NCBI GenBank assembly: GCA_023663655.1
Contig: JAMPGZ010000001.1
Span: 375,761-439,760 of the forward strand
From: Lachnospiraceae bacterium
GTDB taxonomy: Bacteria; Bacteroidota; Bacteroidia; Bacteroidales; Muribaculaceae
DNA length: 64,000 nt
Direction: 5' to 3'
How positions within the stretch are numbered: the first letter of the stretch is position 1; each line of letters opens with the position of its first letter. A model generated the notes under the pieces. It did no database searches. It had not been told where the DNA came from and saw only the letters and a list, made by a program, of their open reading frames with translations. Positions 8,912 to 18,849 of this stretch are shown here, one piece after another. A program made the position numbers and the translations under genes.

Positions 8912-9079
8912 CCCATCCATTTATCCACTTCTATTTCTCATAGATACACCGGCTCACATCCGGTGTATTTTTTATTTTCATATATCACAAAACGGACATA
9001 TTTGTTGCACTTTTCGGACAACATCCTCATATTGTTTTCATTACAACCATATATGGCACAACATAAAAGCATATTTACA

Positions 9080-9087
9080 TAGTTTTG
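9080..9087 (+). promoter_or_regulatory. -7 box upstream of the GH43 gene
   Basis: TAGTTTTG matches TAnnTTTG, 47 bp upstream of the ATG at 9135, after the miaA stop. It separates the glycosidase gene from the pepT-miaA unit. Confidence 0.45.
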
Positions 9088-9134
9088 TGGCAATAATAAT
9101 CCAACATTATTGTCAAACTACTAACTTCAAACAA

Positions 9135-10895
9135 ATGATTCGTATTTTACTAATTGCAGTCATTGGTATTCTGGCAAACAGCATCAGTGCAGCCGATTTT
9201 AATACCATTACCAACAACACATTCTGGAAAACAGTCGATGATGAATACATTTTCAGCCAAGGTGGCGGAATATTCCGATTCCCCGATCCTGCGACAGGAG
9301 AAGAACATTACTATTGGTATGGAGTCAAATATCAAGAAGCAGTCGACTACGCCCCTAAAGCCTTAGGAGCACCTCAAAGCAACATCACACACTTTGTATC
9401 AGTCACCTGCTATCAATCCGACGATCTCGTAAACTGGAAATTCGTAAACGACGTGATGACATTCAACTCATTCAACGGTCATGAATTTCCCTGGTGGGTG
9501 GGACGTCTTGGCGTAGCTTATGTCAAAGATGCCAAAACTTACGCACTGTTTGTACAATACAACGAAAGTGTGGGAGTATTCACTTGCGACACTCCAACCG
9601 GCAACTTCACCTATCACCAACAAATCGACATGACAGCCATGACAGGCAAGCCCAAGACCGGCGACCAGACAGTGTTCACCGATGATGACGGAGAGTCCTA
9701 TCTATGCTACTCTTATGCCAGCGGACGCAACAGAATTTACCTCTCAAAAATAGGAGTCACCGACAACGGCAAGATAGGGTTGCTTGATTGCAATCAAATA
9801 TACAAAGGCAGCGGACGCGAAGGTGACTGTATGTTCAAATATAAAGGAAAATATTATGTGTGCGCTTCCGACCTTTATGGATGGAATGCATCAAATGTGT
9901 ATTATCTTGAAGCAGAAAGCATATATGGTCCCTACACACCGACCAACAGTATGCAAAAAATGCCAGGAGCAGCCGATGATTACGGTCACGTCACTCAAAC
10001 CGGATTTTTCTACACCTTGAAAGGGACTAATGAAGAGACAGTAATATACTGCGGCGACCGCTGGGCGGGATTTGCAGGCAACGGAAATGGATTCAACCAA
10101 TGGGTTCCCATCACTTTTGAAGACGGCAAACCGTTCTTCAACTCTCTAAGCCAATGGAGTCTGAACCCCATTACCGGTGAATGGAAAGTGGGAAAAGAAA
10201 ATAATTACATCCGCAATTTCAGTTTCGACGCCGACCGCAAGAACATTCCCAGCGATAACAAACCGGCACAAACATATATCAAAGGATGGAGCTTCGACAT
10301 AATAAAGGGCAATAAAGTTGTCCAAGGTGGTGCCGACTCTCCGGTTTTAAACGCAAAGAACACTTCTACCGACCGCGAAACCGTCATGGGCAATTTCTGC
10401 CTCAACATATCCGACAAGGTGGATTTCACACGTAAAATATATCAATCTATCAAATCCACCACTCGAGTACCTTTATCTGACGGCATATATAAAATGACTG
10501 CAAAAGTCAACAACTCGAGCGATTTCAACAGTCTCTACATATATGCAACTTCCGGCGAAAAAAACTACAAAACCGACATAACCGACAATGACGGCACATG
10601 GCACACTGTCAGCATCGAAGAAATTGAAATAACCGATGGAAAAGCCGAAGTAGGCATATATGCCGACGGAAAAGCCGGAGATGTGGCTAAATTCGATGAT
10701 CTGACTCTGATAAAGATCCGTGACAAAGAATCATCTTCAATCGAAAACATCATTACCTCAACTGAATCAGGCTATAATTCAGTTGAATATTACTCACTGA
10801 CCGGTCAAAAATCATCAAGCCCGATGAAAGGCATAAACATTGTACGCGAAATCAGCAATGGAAAGATTTCGACAAAGAAAATAGTCGTAAAGTGA
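9135..10895 (+). CDS. Secreted family 43 glycoside hydrolase, exo-beta-1,3-galactanase-like
   Basis: The 586-residue protein starts at ATG 9135 with a signal peptide (MIRILLIAVIGILANSISA). The catalytic beta-propeller (about residues 25-360) contains SQGGGIFRFPDPATGEEHYY and FVSVTCYQSDDLVNWKFVND. This GGGI...YYWYG pattern resembles the GH43 subfamilies that act as exo-beta-1,3-galactosidases on arabinogalactan; some of them lack the usual catalytic base. Residues of about 360-530 form a jelly-roll, carbohydrate-binding-like domain. The C-terminus (YYSLTGQKSSSPMKGINIV...KKIVVK) resembles a type IX secretion sorting tail. The substrate is inferred from family. Its convergent neighbour, eight bases away, is a sensor-regulator that may control it. 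Confidence 0.82.
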   Translation: MIRILLIAVIGILANSISAADFNTITNNTFWKTVDDEYIFSQGGGIFRFPDPATGEEHYYWYGVKYQEAVDYAPKALGAPQSNITHFVSVTCYQSDDLVNWKFVNDVMTFNSFNGHEFPWWVGRLGVAYVKDAKTYALFVQYNESVGVFTCDTPTGNFTYHQQIDMTAMTGKPKTGDQTVFTDDDGESYLCYSYASGRNRIYLSKIGVTDNGKIGLLDCNQIYKGSGREGDCMFKYKGKYYVCASDLYGWNASNVYYLEAESIYGPYTPTNSMQKMPGAADDYGHVTQTGFFYTLKGTNEETVIYCGDRWAGFAGNGNGFNQWVPITFEDGKPFFNSLSQWSLNPITGEWKVGKENNYIRNFSFDADRKNIPSDNKPAQTYIKGWSFDIIKGNKVVQGGADSPVLNAKNTSTDRETVMGNFCLNISDKVDFTRKIYQSIKSTTRVPLSDGIYKMTAKVNNSSDFNSLYIYATSGEKNYKTDITDNDGTWHTVSIEEIEITDGKAEVGIYADGKAGDVAKFDDLTLIKIRDKESSSIENIITSTESGYNSVEYYSLTGQKSSSPMKGINIVREISNGKISTKKIVVK

Positions 10896-10902
10896 TTGTG
10901 CG

Positions 10903-13284
10903 TCACCCTATGTACTCAGACGGAGGCACACCGTAGGTATTCTGAAAACAACGGGAAAAATAGCTGGGATTAGTAAATCCCACAGCATACATAACCTCCG
11001 CCACCGTCAAGCCGCCTCTTTCCAGTAAGGAGGCGGCTTTTATCATCCTCTGATACCGGAGATAAGACACAGCCGTCATGCCGGTTATGTTTTTAATTTT
11101 TCTATAAAGTTGTTTTCCTGCAATTCCGCTTATTTCACCAAGCATGGCGACATTAAAATCAGGATTTGAAATGTTTTCGTCAATCAACATCGTTATCTTT
11201 TTCATGAATTTCTCATCCTCGGTCAACAATTCCCCGGAATCATCATTCAATCTCAATTTCAACTGGGTATCGAGTCGCTTATTCTCGGTCGACAATTGCT
11301 CTTCGCGCTCCTTAACCTGCTGCAGAATCTCGCCATATTTACGCACTTTAATCGACATTTTTGCCCGTTGATACAGTATATGACGCAATAACCACACAAG
11401 GAATAAGCCTACCATACAATAAATCAAAATTGCAATCGGCGAAGCATACCATTGCGGCTTAACTGAGAAATTCAAGACAGCCGCAGTTGCAGAATCATCA
11501 CTCAATGCCACATCAAGACGATGGTTTCCGCTTTTAACATCGGCGAGCAAAATAGAGTAATCGTTATTTTTAAGCGGAATCCACTCCCCTCCGTCAAGCC
11601 GATACTGATATTTAAGATTTCTTGAACCGTAATACTTGAAATCGGAGAACATCACTTCTATAAATTTCGTGTCAGCGCCAAGAGTTATCTTTTCTGACGT
11701 AATCTCTTCATGAGGAACATCAAAACTATCATTCACCCTTATCCCTGTCAATTGCAGCTCGCATTTATTGTCATGTAAAGCGGAAACATCATCTATTATT
11801 GCAAATTTATCTTTGCCTCCAAGCAAAATCCGTCCTTGGACAGTGTCATCGAACACAGATATATAATCATCATTCAGTCCATAGCTATACAAAATCGAAT
11901 CGGCAATCTCTGCATAAGGGACCATATTTCTACGAGCGCTCACACTTTTTATATTGATGCTCCTTCTGTCGGCTCCGAGACTTGCCGTATAGGTTTCGGA
12001 AAAAGTGGTTATCTCTATGTCCCCGCTCCCACATTCCCTGATATCATACACCCAATTGCGTTTTCCGGCACCATTTTTCAACGGGAGATTGACAAGCTTC
12101 TGCGACTGCTCATCATAAACCATCATCCCCATATCTCCTCCTACAAGAAAAGTTCCGTCGTTCAGCTCAAGCATACACCTGATGCGATTGTGAAAAATAG
12201 GATATGACGCATCACCCATCCTATACCACCGGTAAGATGTCGAATCTGTTTCATGATTCTCCACGCATATCAATCCTGAATTACCGCCAAGCCATATTCG
12301 CCCTTGCCTATCGACCCGCACACAAAACAACGTATTTCCCCACCCTTGTCCGGTAAGATCAGGCAGATGACACACATTCAGGACATCATCGGCAGGCATC
12401 AGGGATATTCCCGCATCCGTGCCTATCCAAATATTCCCGTCACGATCTTCAAATATAGACCACACTATATTGCCCGAAAGGGATTCCCGGTTTCTCACAT
12501 CATGCACATAACGCTCAATGCCCTTGGAACCAAACACGCAAAGTCCGTCATCGGTACCGACCAATATATTTCCGTCGCCTGTGGAAAATATTGTCTTTGC
12601 CACCGACACCTTATGGGATTCCAGCACTTCGCCGTCCGATTTAGAAACTCGTGAGACAACACCACCGGTCCCCACCCACACACATGAATCAACTTCAAGA
12701 ATCGATGCCACATAATTCCATCGTCCCTCAATCTCATAAATATTTCCGGAGACAAAAGAATATTTTTTCACCGCATTCAACATTCCGATATATAGATTGG
12801 CGCTATCACTCTCTATGCTCACTATTCCCGTAAGCTCAACAGGCAACTTATTACCGTCGCGATACAATCCCTTATCGGTCGATACCCATATACTTCCGTC
12901 CGCACATTCTATGTCTGAAACAATCTCATCCCGCGCATAGTCCAGCATTTTAAACTTGTAATCACGCAAGTCAAAAGAAAGCACTCCGCTGTTACAACCT
13001 ATGATCAAACTGTCATCACAGGCAATCATGCGATTGAAACTACCAAGATTCCTGACCACCGTGTCATTGTCATAAAAACGATGTCCAACAATGCGGAAAC
13101 CGTCGTAACTGTATAGTCCGCTCTCTGCTGCCAGCCATATCATTCCATCGGCAGATTGCACTATGTCGCGTATGCAAAGCCGTCCTGTCAACCCGTTAAG
13201 ATTATCAAAACTATGCCTGGGCAATGATGCTCCGCTTAACAGAGCCCATGACAATATTGCGATTATTATAAATATATTTTTCAT
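10903..13284 (-). CDS. SusR-like membrane sensor with AraC-type DNA-binding domain
   Basis: I chose the start at 13284 because MKNIFIIIAILSWALLSGA is a signal or membrane anchor; the frame stays open 132 bases further toward guaA but that extension lacks such a feature. The 793-residue protein has periplasmic two-component-regulator propeller repeats (for example DGMIWLAAESGLYSYDG and DGNIWIGTDAGISL), a Y_Y_Y domain (FSDFKYYGSRNLKYQYRLDG), a membrane helix near residue 630 (IAILIYCMVGLFLVWLL), a coiled coil, and a C-terminal AraC helix-turn-helix ending VGFTNPSYFSRCFQNTYG. There is no histidine kinase, ATPase or receiver domain. It is likely a one-component, ligand-sensing activator of glycan-use genes. 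The GH43 gene next door is a candidate target. Confidence 0.88.
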   Translation of the reverse strand: MKNIFIIIAILSWALLSGASLPRHSFDNLNGLTGRLCIRDIVQSADGMIWLAAESGLYSYDGFRIVGHRFYDNDTVVRNLGSFNRMIACDDSLIIGCNSGVLSFDLRDYKFKMLDYARDEIVSDIECADGSIWVSTDKGLYRDGNKLPVELTGIVSIESDSANLYIGMLNAVKKYSFVSGNIYEIEGRWNYVASILEVDSCVWVGTGGVVSRVSKSDGEVLESHKVSVAKTIFSTGDGNILVGTDDGLCVFGSKGIERYVHDVRNRESLSGNIVWSIFEDRDGNIWIGTDAGISLMPADDVLNVCHLPDLTGQGWGNTLFCVRVDRQGRIWLGGNSGLICVENHETDSTSYRWYRMGDASYPIFHNRIRCMLELNDGTFLVGGDMGMMVYDEQSQKLVNLPLKNGAGKRNWVYDIRECGSGDIEITTFSETYTASLGADRRSINIKSVSARRNMVPYAEIADSILYSYGLNDDYISVFDDTVQGRILLGGKDKFAIIDDVSALHDNKCELQLTGIRVNDSFDVPHEEITSEKITLGADTKFIEVMFSDFKYYGSRNLKYQYRLDGGEWIPLKNNDYSILLADVKSGNHRLDVALSDDSATAAVLNFSVKPQWYASPIAILIYCMVGLFLVWLLRHILYQRAKMSIKVRKYGEILQQVKEREEQLSTENKRLDTQLKLRLNDDSGELLTEDEKFMKKITMLIDENISNPDFNVAMLGEISGIAGKQLYRKIKNITGMTAVSYLRYQRMIKAASLLERGGLTVAEVMYAVGFTNPSYFSRCFQNTYGVPPSEYIG

Positions 13285-13373
13285 TAAATCCCCATTTTTA
13301 ACTCTTTCAGCCTTTAAGCGACATAAAGATACGAATTTTAGCCGTGTCTTACTTATAATTGCGATAATTTGCT

Positions 13374-13381
13374 TAATTTTG
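13374..13381 (+). promoter_or_regulatory. -7 box upstream of guaA
   Basis: TAATTTTG matches TAnnTTTG, 29 bp upstream of the guaA ATG. The region 13285-13410 serves guaA and, in the other direction, the SusR-like gene, where only a near match (TATCTTTA, minus strand, 13323-13330) is seen. Confidence 0.5.
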
Positions 13382-13410
13382 CATAGTTTTAATCCCTTCA
13401 TAATCGCTGC

Positions 13411-14934
13411 ATGCAAGAGAAAATCATAATCCTCGATTTCGGCTCACAAACTACCCAGCTTATCGGTAGACGAGTGCGCGAGCTGAACACTTACTGCGAG
13501 ATTGTGCCTTACAACAAGTTTCCTCATGACGATCCGTCGGTTATCGGCGTGATTCTTTCCGGAAGCCCGTTTTCAGTCTATGACGAGAATGCCTTCAAGG
13601 TTGACCTGTCAAACATACGCGGCAGGCTCCCGATCCTCGGCATTTGTTACGGAGCCCAGTACATGGCTTACACCAACGGTGGCTCGGTAGAACCGGCAGG
13701 AACCCGCGAATACGGCAGGGCGCATCTCACTAAATTTGACATGGAAAATCCGTTGTTCAACAACATTCCCGTCAACACTCAGGTGTGGATGAGCCATGGT
13801 GACACAATCACCGCCATCCCCGACAATTTCCGCACCATCGCTTCAACTGAAAAAGTTGCCATAGCCGCCTATCAGGCTGAAGGCGAGAAGTTGTGGGGCG
13901 TGCAGTTCCATCCCGAAGTATTCCATTCGGTCGACGGAACACAGCTTCTTAAAAACTTCGTGGTCGACATCTGCGGCAGCCGTCAGGACTGGAGCGCCGC
14001 CTCATTTATCGAGTCGACAGTAGCGGCATTGAAAGAGCAGCTTGGCGATGACAAGGTAGTGCTCGGACTGAGTGGAGGCGTTGACTCTTCAGTTGCTGCC
14101 GTTCTCCTGAACCGTGCTATCGGCAAGAACCTTACTTGTATATTTGTGGATCACGGTATGCTCCGCAAAAATGAGTTCAAAAACGTGCTCCATGACTATG
14201 AATGCCTTGGTCTGAACGTGATTGGCGTTGACGCTTCAGCGAAATTCTTCAGCGAGCTTGCCGGAGTGACTGAGCCTGAACGCAAACGCAAAATCATAGG
14301 CAAGGGCTTCATCGACGTATTTGACGAGGAAGCTCACAAGATAAAAGATGTGAAATGGCTTGCGCAGGGAACCATCTACCCTGACTGCATTGAGTCACTC
14401 TCCATCACCGGAACCACTATCAAGAGCCACCACAACGTGGGAGGTCTGCCTGAAAAGATGAACCTCAAACTATGCGAGCCTTTGCGTCTGCTGTTTAAGG
14501 ACGAGGTGCGTGCCGTAGGCCGCGAGCTTGGAATGCCCGAGCACCTCATCAAGCGCCACCCGTTCCCGGGTCCGGGACTTGCAGTGCGCATCCTTGGCGA
14601 CATAACTCCTGAAAAAGTAACCATTCTTCAGGATGCCGACGACATCTTCATCCAAGGTTTGCGTGACTGGGGACTATATGACCAGGTATGGCAAGCCGGA
14701 GCTATCCTCCTGCCCGTGCAGAGCGTGGGTGTGATGGGCGATGAACGCACCTACGAGCGTGCAGTAGCTCTCCGTGCTGTCACCTCAACCGATGCCATGA
14801 CCGCCGACTGGGCGCATCTACCCTACGATTTCATGGCTAAAGTGAGCAACGACATCATCAACAAGGTGAAAGGCGTGAACCGCGTTTGTTACGACATCTC
14901 CTCCAAACCGCCGGCAACAATCGAGTGGGAATAA
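13411..14934 (+). CDS. guaA: GMP synthase (glutamine-hydrolysing)
   Basis: GuaA converts XMP to GMP with ATP and glutamine, the last step of guanine nucleotide synthesis. The 507-residue protein has an N-terminal class I glutamine amidotransferase domain with the nucleophilic cysteine in [12 protein letters not shown] and the His/Glu of the triad in QFHPEVFHS. The ATP-pyrophosphatase domain follows, with the P-loop [17 protein letters not shown]. The C-terminal dimerisation domain includes [15 protein letters not shown] and ends in the expected KPPATIEWE. It is a single gene with its own promoter and a strong terminator. Confidence 0.98.
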   Translation: MQEKIIILDFGSQTTQLIGRRVRELNTYCEIVPYNKFPHDDPSVIGVILSGSPFSVYDENAFKVDLSNIRGRLPILGICYGAQYMAYTNGGSVEPAGTREYGRAHLTKFDMENPLFNNIPVNTQVWMSHGDTITAIPDNFRTIASTEKVAIAAYQAEGEKLWGVQFHPEVFHSVDGTQLLKNFVVDICGSRQDWSAASFIESTVAALKEQLGDDKVVLGLSGGVDSSVAAVLLNRAIGKNLTCIFVDHGMLRKNEFKNVLHDYECLGLNVIGVDASAKFFSELAGVTEPERKRKIIGKGFIDVFDEEAHKIKDVKWLAQGTIYPDCIESLSITGTTIKSHHNVGGLPEKMNLKLCEPLRLLFKDEVRAVGRELGMPEHLIKRHPFPGPGLAVRILGDITPEKVTILQDADDIFIQGLRDWGLYDQVWQAGAILLPVQSVGVMGDERTYERAVALRAVTSTDAMTADWAHLPYDFMAKVSNDIINKVKGVNRVCYDISSKPPATIEWE

Positions 14935-14958
14935 TCACTTCTTGATTATAAATCACAC

Positions 14959-14999
14959 AATGTCCCCTGCGAGCGGTTGCTCGCAGGGGACATTTATTT
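14959..14999 (+). terminator. Terminator after guaA
   Basis: AATGTCCCCTGCGAGC (14959-14974) pairs perfectly with GCTCGCAGGGGACATT (14979-14994), a 16-bp stem with a four-base loop, followed by TATTTA. It lies between guaA and the convergent membrane-protein gene and can serve both. Confidence 0.9.
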
Positions 15000-15020
15000 A
15001 CTGCCGCAGATCGGGGTAAG

Positions 15021-16613
15021 TTACTTCTCTCCCCGGTCGCGATCCATAAGCGAATACATAATAAACTGACGGGAGTTGTAGCGGAAATCATTTCGTATAT
15101 AATCCCTGCCTTCTACTTCCACCACTCTCCTGGTGACAATGGCGACCAACGAATCGCCCCGCTCACCGGCAAGGGCGTGGGTGCGCAATATATAATCGGG
15201 ATGCGATTTATCTTCGGTGGAATAGCGAGAGAAGAAGGCATATTCGACCGAATCTTCCGTCGACATATTGTCGAGTACAGCTTTTGATGCCGTCGGAAGA
15301 ATCGTCAGCGGCACGCCTTTCCCATAACATTGTTTCATGCGATATCGATAATATGTATCGTCATCGTCAGGAACGCCGTGGGTCTTCAACAGTGTCTGAA
15401 ACCGTGGCAGTTGCGGCTCATTATGATAATCATAAAAGATCACTCCATCCTGTGACGCACGATAAAGCGATATCACCTCTCGCGTCTCGGCAGCCAACCG
15501 ATGTTGCCAGATTCCAACCAACACATAATGACCGACAACAAAAACTGACAGCACAACCCCCAGAACCGAAGAGGCTCGCGGTGAAAAATCAATACCGTAT
15601 TCCCTAAGGAATATCACTATGGCAACCAGAGCGTAAATCTGAGCAAACCAACCGGTGCGCCCTCCGTACCGGCTTAAAAACATAAAGGCGACAGAAACAA
15701 ACGCCGCTATCGTCAAGACCATCCATGGTGAATAGCACAAAGAACGCAAACGAGATGATACTCCCGCCGATTTTCTACCACAAATCAAACAACCGACAAT
15801 CAGAATCGCCAGCAACAATACGTAGCCTCCGGAGGTCAGCAACATTTCAAGAGGAGGTTCCGGCTGAAGCATCGAGCCGACCCTCACATAAACAGCCCGG
15901 GAGGTGAGTGGAAACAACCCTCCCAAAATCATTGATGCCGCCAGCCAACATTGCGAACGTGTCAAACCATGCCTGTTTTTTCCAACCATAAGATAATAGA
16001 ATAGACCGACTGCTATAGGAAAGCCGGAAGCCTCATGCATGGCACCGGAAATAAAACCCAACGGAATTACAGCCCACCTGATTCCATTCCACACCTTTTG
16101 CGAAATCCTGCCATCCCTTTTATTATCGCAAAACAATATACATAGACAGGAAAGCATCAGGGTCGCGGAGTAGACATAATTATATTGTGTGATAAATTCC
16201 ATCCAAAGGGCATCCCACCGGAAAGTGAAAGCAATCAGGAATATCATCAGGACCTGCATTCCCACTGAAATACGGTTGTTCAAAGAGGATAGCCGAATCA
16301 TCATCCAAAACATTCCACCGGTCATCAAACCGTTGCAAACCACATTAGCCCAATGCGGTAAGATATTCAGCCATATCGGAGTCAACATATCCGCCATACG
16401 ACCGTTACTGCACAACCAATGGCGGTACATGGATCGCGGAAGTGAAAGCCAATAATCCCGCTGCCCCTCGTAATTCAAATAAAAGCCGACATCATCCCCA
16501 AGCAGAACGATATTAAGCGATAGCCAGGCGTATATTATTCCAATAAACAGAACAAGCAACACCGGCAGTCTCTTCAACAATCCCATATTTATAATTGAAT
16601 TAGTCTCATTCAT
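15021..16613 (-). CDS. Polytopic membrane protein, DUF6056-like
   Basis: A 530-residue protein with about ten hydrophobic segments. The first is LLVLFIGIIYAWLSLNIVLL and is followed at once by GDDVGFYLNYEG. A membrane helix followed by a DD-containing loop is seen in GT-C-type glycosyltransferases and in the DUF6056 family of Bacteroidales membrane proteins. A further GRMADMLTPIWLNILPHW segment fits that family. The C-terminal 130 residues are soluble. It may transfer a sugar to a surface or capsule molecule, but this is inference; no substrate is evident. It is monocistronic, divergent from the lipoprotein operon that starts at 16709. Confidence 0.65.
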   Translation of the reverse strand: MNETNSIINMGLLKRLPVLLVLFIGIIYAWLSLNIVLLGDDVGFYLNYEGQRDYWLSLPRSMYRHWLCSNGRMADMLTPIWLNILPHWANVVCNGLMTGGMFWMMIRLSSLNNRISVGMQVLMIFLIAFTFRWDALWMEFITQYNYVYSATLMLSCLCILFCDNKRDGRISQKVWNGIRWAVIPLGFISGAMHEASGFPIAVGLFYYLMVGKNRHGLTRSQCWLAASMILGGLFPLTSRAVYVRVGSMLQPEPPLEMLLTSGGYVLLLAILIVGCLICGRKSAGVSSRLRSLCYSPWMVLTIAAFVSVAFMFLSRYGGRTGWFAQIYALVAIVIFLREYGIDFSPRASSVLGVVLSVFVVGHYVLVGIWQHRLAAETREVISLYRASQDGVIFYDYHNEPQLPRFQTLLKTHGVPDDDDTYYRYRMKQCYGKGVPLTILPTASKAVLDNMSTEDSVEYAFFSRYSTEDKSHPDYILRTHALAGERGDSLVAIVTRRVVEVEGRDYIRNDFRYNSRQFIMYSLMDRDRGEK

Positions 16614-16644
16614 AGCCTATAATCATGCAATATTACTAAAAATT

Positions 16645-16676
16645 TTGCATTTGCTCTCGACTTATTCGTATATTTG
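16645..16676 (+). promoter_or_regulatory. Promoter of the lipoprotein/ABC transporter operon
   Basis: TTG (16645-16647) and TATATTTG (16669-16676) are separated by 21 bp, in keeping with the Bacteroidetes -33/-7 arrangement. The ATG follows at 16709. Confidence 0.55.
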
Positions 16677-16708
16677 TTGTTATGTTATAAGTCTAACTCA
16701 TCTGTTGT

Positions 16709-18202
16709 ATGAAAAAACATTTTTTTTTAGCGTGGGCAGTCACAATGACAATGATAGTGTCGTTGTGCGGATGCTCGGGAAATGAACACTTGCTCGACAC
16801 CATTCCTGCCGACGCGCCGGGAATCGTAACAATTAATGTACACCGGTTGATGGATGCGATGAATGGCACAGCGCATGGAGGCAATCTGTCGGCGGAAGAA
16901 ACTCTCGACCGGTTTTTAATAAACTCATCGGAACGATGCCACCGCGAAATCACCACCATACTCACCTCCGGCTCAATTGAACGGGATTTGATGGCAGGAT
17001 TCGCTATCTCCGGAAAGGTTCAAGGCATCAACGCGTTCAAGCATCCCGGAGAATATGTGTACACATTTAAAATAAAGAATCTGTCAGCACTCATCAGTGA
17101 GATCGGAGCTGACCCCAATCCCAAGACTATTGACGGATTTGAAGTCTATGCCCTTGAGGATGTGAATCTCGCCGTGAAAGGGAAGCAAGGATGGCTGATA
17201 TGGGGCGATCCGGCGAAAGCGGTATCGACACTTGCCGCCGAGCTCAACAGAGCGGCAAACACCCCGGTATCCTCACTCAAAGGCATCGATAAATTCTTAT
17301 CGGATGATGATGACATATTCCGCCTCGCCATAGCCCGCTCAACCGCCGCCGACGGGTGGACCTGCATCAAAGGCGATGTCGACGACAATGCCCGCAAGCT
17401 GGAGATAGACGCAAAATTCCTTGACGGCAACGGCAAAGAAAAGGATATGGATGCCTATCTTGGCAAAATCAACACCTCACTTCTCGACTACACTATGCCA
17501 TCCGATATTTTTGTGATGGCTATAGGCATAAAGGGTGATACGGATTGGGACGGAATGCTCGAATACGCACAGTCAATATACCCCCTCGACTATAGGCAGC
17601 GGGCACTCATGGGAATAGTGCTCCCCTATCTGAAACGTCTTGACGGAACGATAATGATAGCCGCAGGACTTGATGACGCATCCGCTCTTAACCCATCGTC
17701 AATCGCCGGAAACATAAACTTCACGATAGCGATCCAGATGAGAAAGGATGAAGTGAAAAAGACCATGAGCGATCTGCGCGACATTATTTCAATGGTGGGA
17801 TTGCCTATCGTTGACAAGGGCGATGAATTTGTCATGCAATCTCCAGGCATGGCACCCATATCACTTAAAGCCGATGGAAATTCAATCATTCTTTCCAACC
17901 GCTCACTGAAACAACTTGGCAACAATGCCGCCCGTGACGCGGCTAAAGGCAACTCGTTTGCAATATGGACAAGCATTCCAAACTCCGTCGCCGAAACAAT
18001 CTATGGCGGAAAGGGTTTCAACCTGAAAATGGAGCTTGAAGATGACTTTGAAATGGAATTTTCATTCACCGATTCCTCAATACCGGTTCTTGAACAGATA
18101 GCGCTTCTAATGGCAGCCGACAGCGACTCGCCTGAAAACACGCACATCGACAGCCAGCTCCCCGGCACCATAGGATTCACCCCTATCGATACCGTAAAAT
18201 GA
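16709..18202 (+). CDS. Lipoprotein of a DUF4836-like family
   Basis: A 497-residue predicted lipoprotein: MKKHFFLAWAVTMTMIVSLC is followed by GCSGN, with the lipobox cysteine near residue 23. The mature N-terminus HLLDTIPADAPGIVTINVHR resembles the DUF4836 family of Bacteroidales lipoproteins, for which no function is established. Its stop overlaps the ABC ATPase start as ATGA, so it likely works with that transporter, perhaps as its periplasmic or outer-membrane partner; this is inference from context. A T9 tract (16720-16728) lies within the signal-peptide codons, where slippage would cause a frameshift. Confidence 0.7.
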   Translation: MKKHFFLAWAVTMTMIVSLCGCSGNEHLLDTIPADAPGIVTINVHRLMDAMNGTAHGGNLSAEETLDRFLINSSERCHREITTILTSGSIERDLMAGFAISGKVQGINAFKHPGEYVYTFKIKNLSALISEIGADPNPKTIDGFEVYALEDVNLAVKGKQGWLIWGDPAKAVSTLAAELNRAANTPVSSLKGIDKFLSDDDDIFRLAIARSTAADGWTCIKGDVDDNARKLEIDAKFLDGNGKEKDMDAYLGKINTSLLDYTMPSDIFVMAIGIKGDTDWDGMLEYAQSIYPLDYRQRALMGIVLPYLKRLDGTIMIAAGLDDASALNPSSIAGNINFTIAIQMRKDEVKKTMSDLRDIISMVGLPIVDKGDEFVMQSPGMAPISLKADGNSIILSNRSLKQLGNNAARDAAKGNSFAIWTSIPNSVAETIYGGKGFNLKMELEDDFEMEFSFTDSSIPVLEQIALLMAADSDSPENTHIDSQLPGTIGFTPIDTVK

Positions 18203-18849
18203 AACGTGTCAACGTCATCACCATCGAAAATTTGCTTCCTGAAGTATTCCGCGACACAAAACCGAATTCCGAGATATGGTTGTCGCGGATCACATTCAAC
18301 CGAGGCGGACGCTATCTTATCCATGCCGAATCGGGCACCGGAAAATCATCGTTGTGCAGTTACATCTACGGTAACCGCGACGATTATTCAGGACGCATAC
18401 TGATGGATGGCGAGGACACACGCAGCTTCTCCATAGCGCGATGGTGTGAATTGCGACAACGCTCAATCTCATTGCTGCCGCAAGAGATGCGCCTGTTTCC
18501 CGAGCTGTCGGTACTGGAAAATATCGACATCAAAAACCGTCTCACCTCCCACAAGTCGCCTGACGAAATCATGGAGATGCTCTCCAGGCTTGACATAGCG
18601 GAAAAAGCCGATGAAAAGGTGGCGCGCCTGTCAATCGGTCAGCAACAGAGGGTGGCAATAGTGAGAGCACTCTGTCAGCCATTTGACTTTCTACTTCTCG
18701 ACGAGCCGGTGAGCCACCTTGATGAACGCAACAATGCCATCGCCGCCGCATTGATCATGGAAGAAGCGATGCGGCAGGAAGCGGCGATAATAGCCACTTC
18801 TGTAGGCAACGATTTAAAAATGGATGTGACCCAACGCATACGCCTATGA
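18199..18849 (+). CDS. ABC transporter ATP-binding protein (LolD/FtsE type)
   Basis: A 216-residue ABC ATPase of the small type that drives LolCDE, FtsEX and MacB transporters. Walker A is AESGTGKSSLCSYI, the Q-loop is in SLLPQEMRLFP, the signature is ARLSIGQQQRVAIVRAL, and Walker B is FDFLLLDEPVSHLDE. The last ATP-binding histidine is less clear: ATSVGNDLKMD occupies its place, so the H-loop looks altered. It overlaps both neighbours by four bases (ATGA), a tightly coupled arrangement with the lipoprotein upstream and the permease downstream. The substrate is unknown. Confidence 0.88.
   Translation: MKRVNVITIENLLPEVFRDTKPNSEIWLSRITFNRGGRYLIHAESGTGKSSLCSYIYGNRDDYSGRILMDGEDTRSFSIARWCELRQRSISLLPQEMRLFPELSVLENIDIKNRLTSHKSPDEIMEMLSRLDIAEKADEKVARLSIGQQQRVAIVRALCQPFDFLLLDEPVSHLDERNNAIAAALIMEEAMRQEAAIIATSVGNDLKMDVTQRIRL

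Noticed and set aside
8739..9134. Upstream extension of the GH43 frame into miaA
   Set aside because: The signal peptide begins at ATG 9135 with a -7 box at the right distance; the extension is the other frame of miaA.
13285..13416. N-terminal extension of the SusR-like regulator that overlaps the guaA start
   Set aside because: It precedes a good membrane anchor start at 13284 and would run through the guaA promoter.
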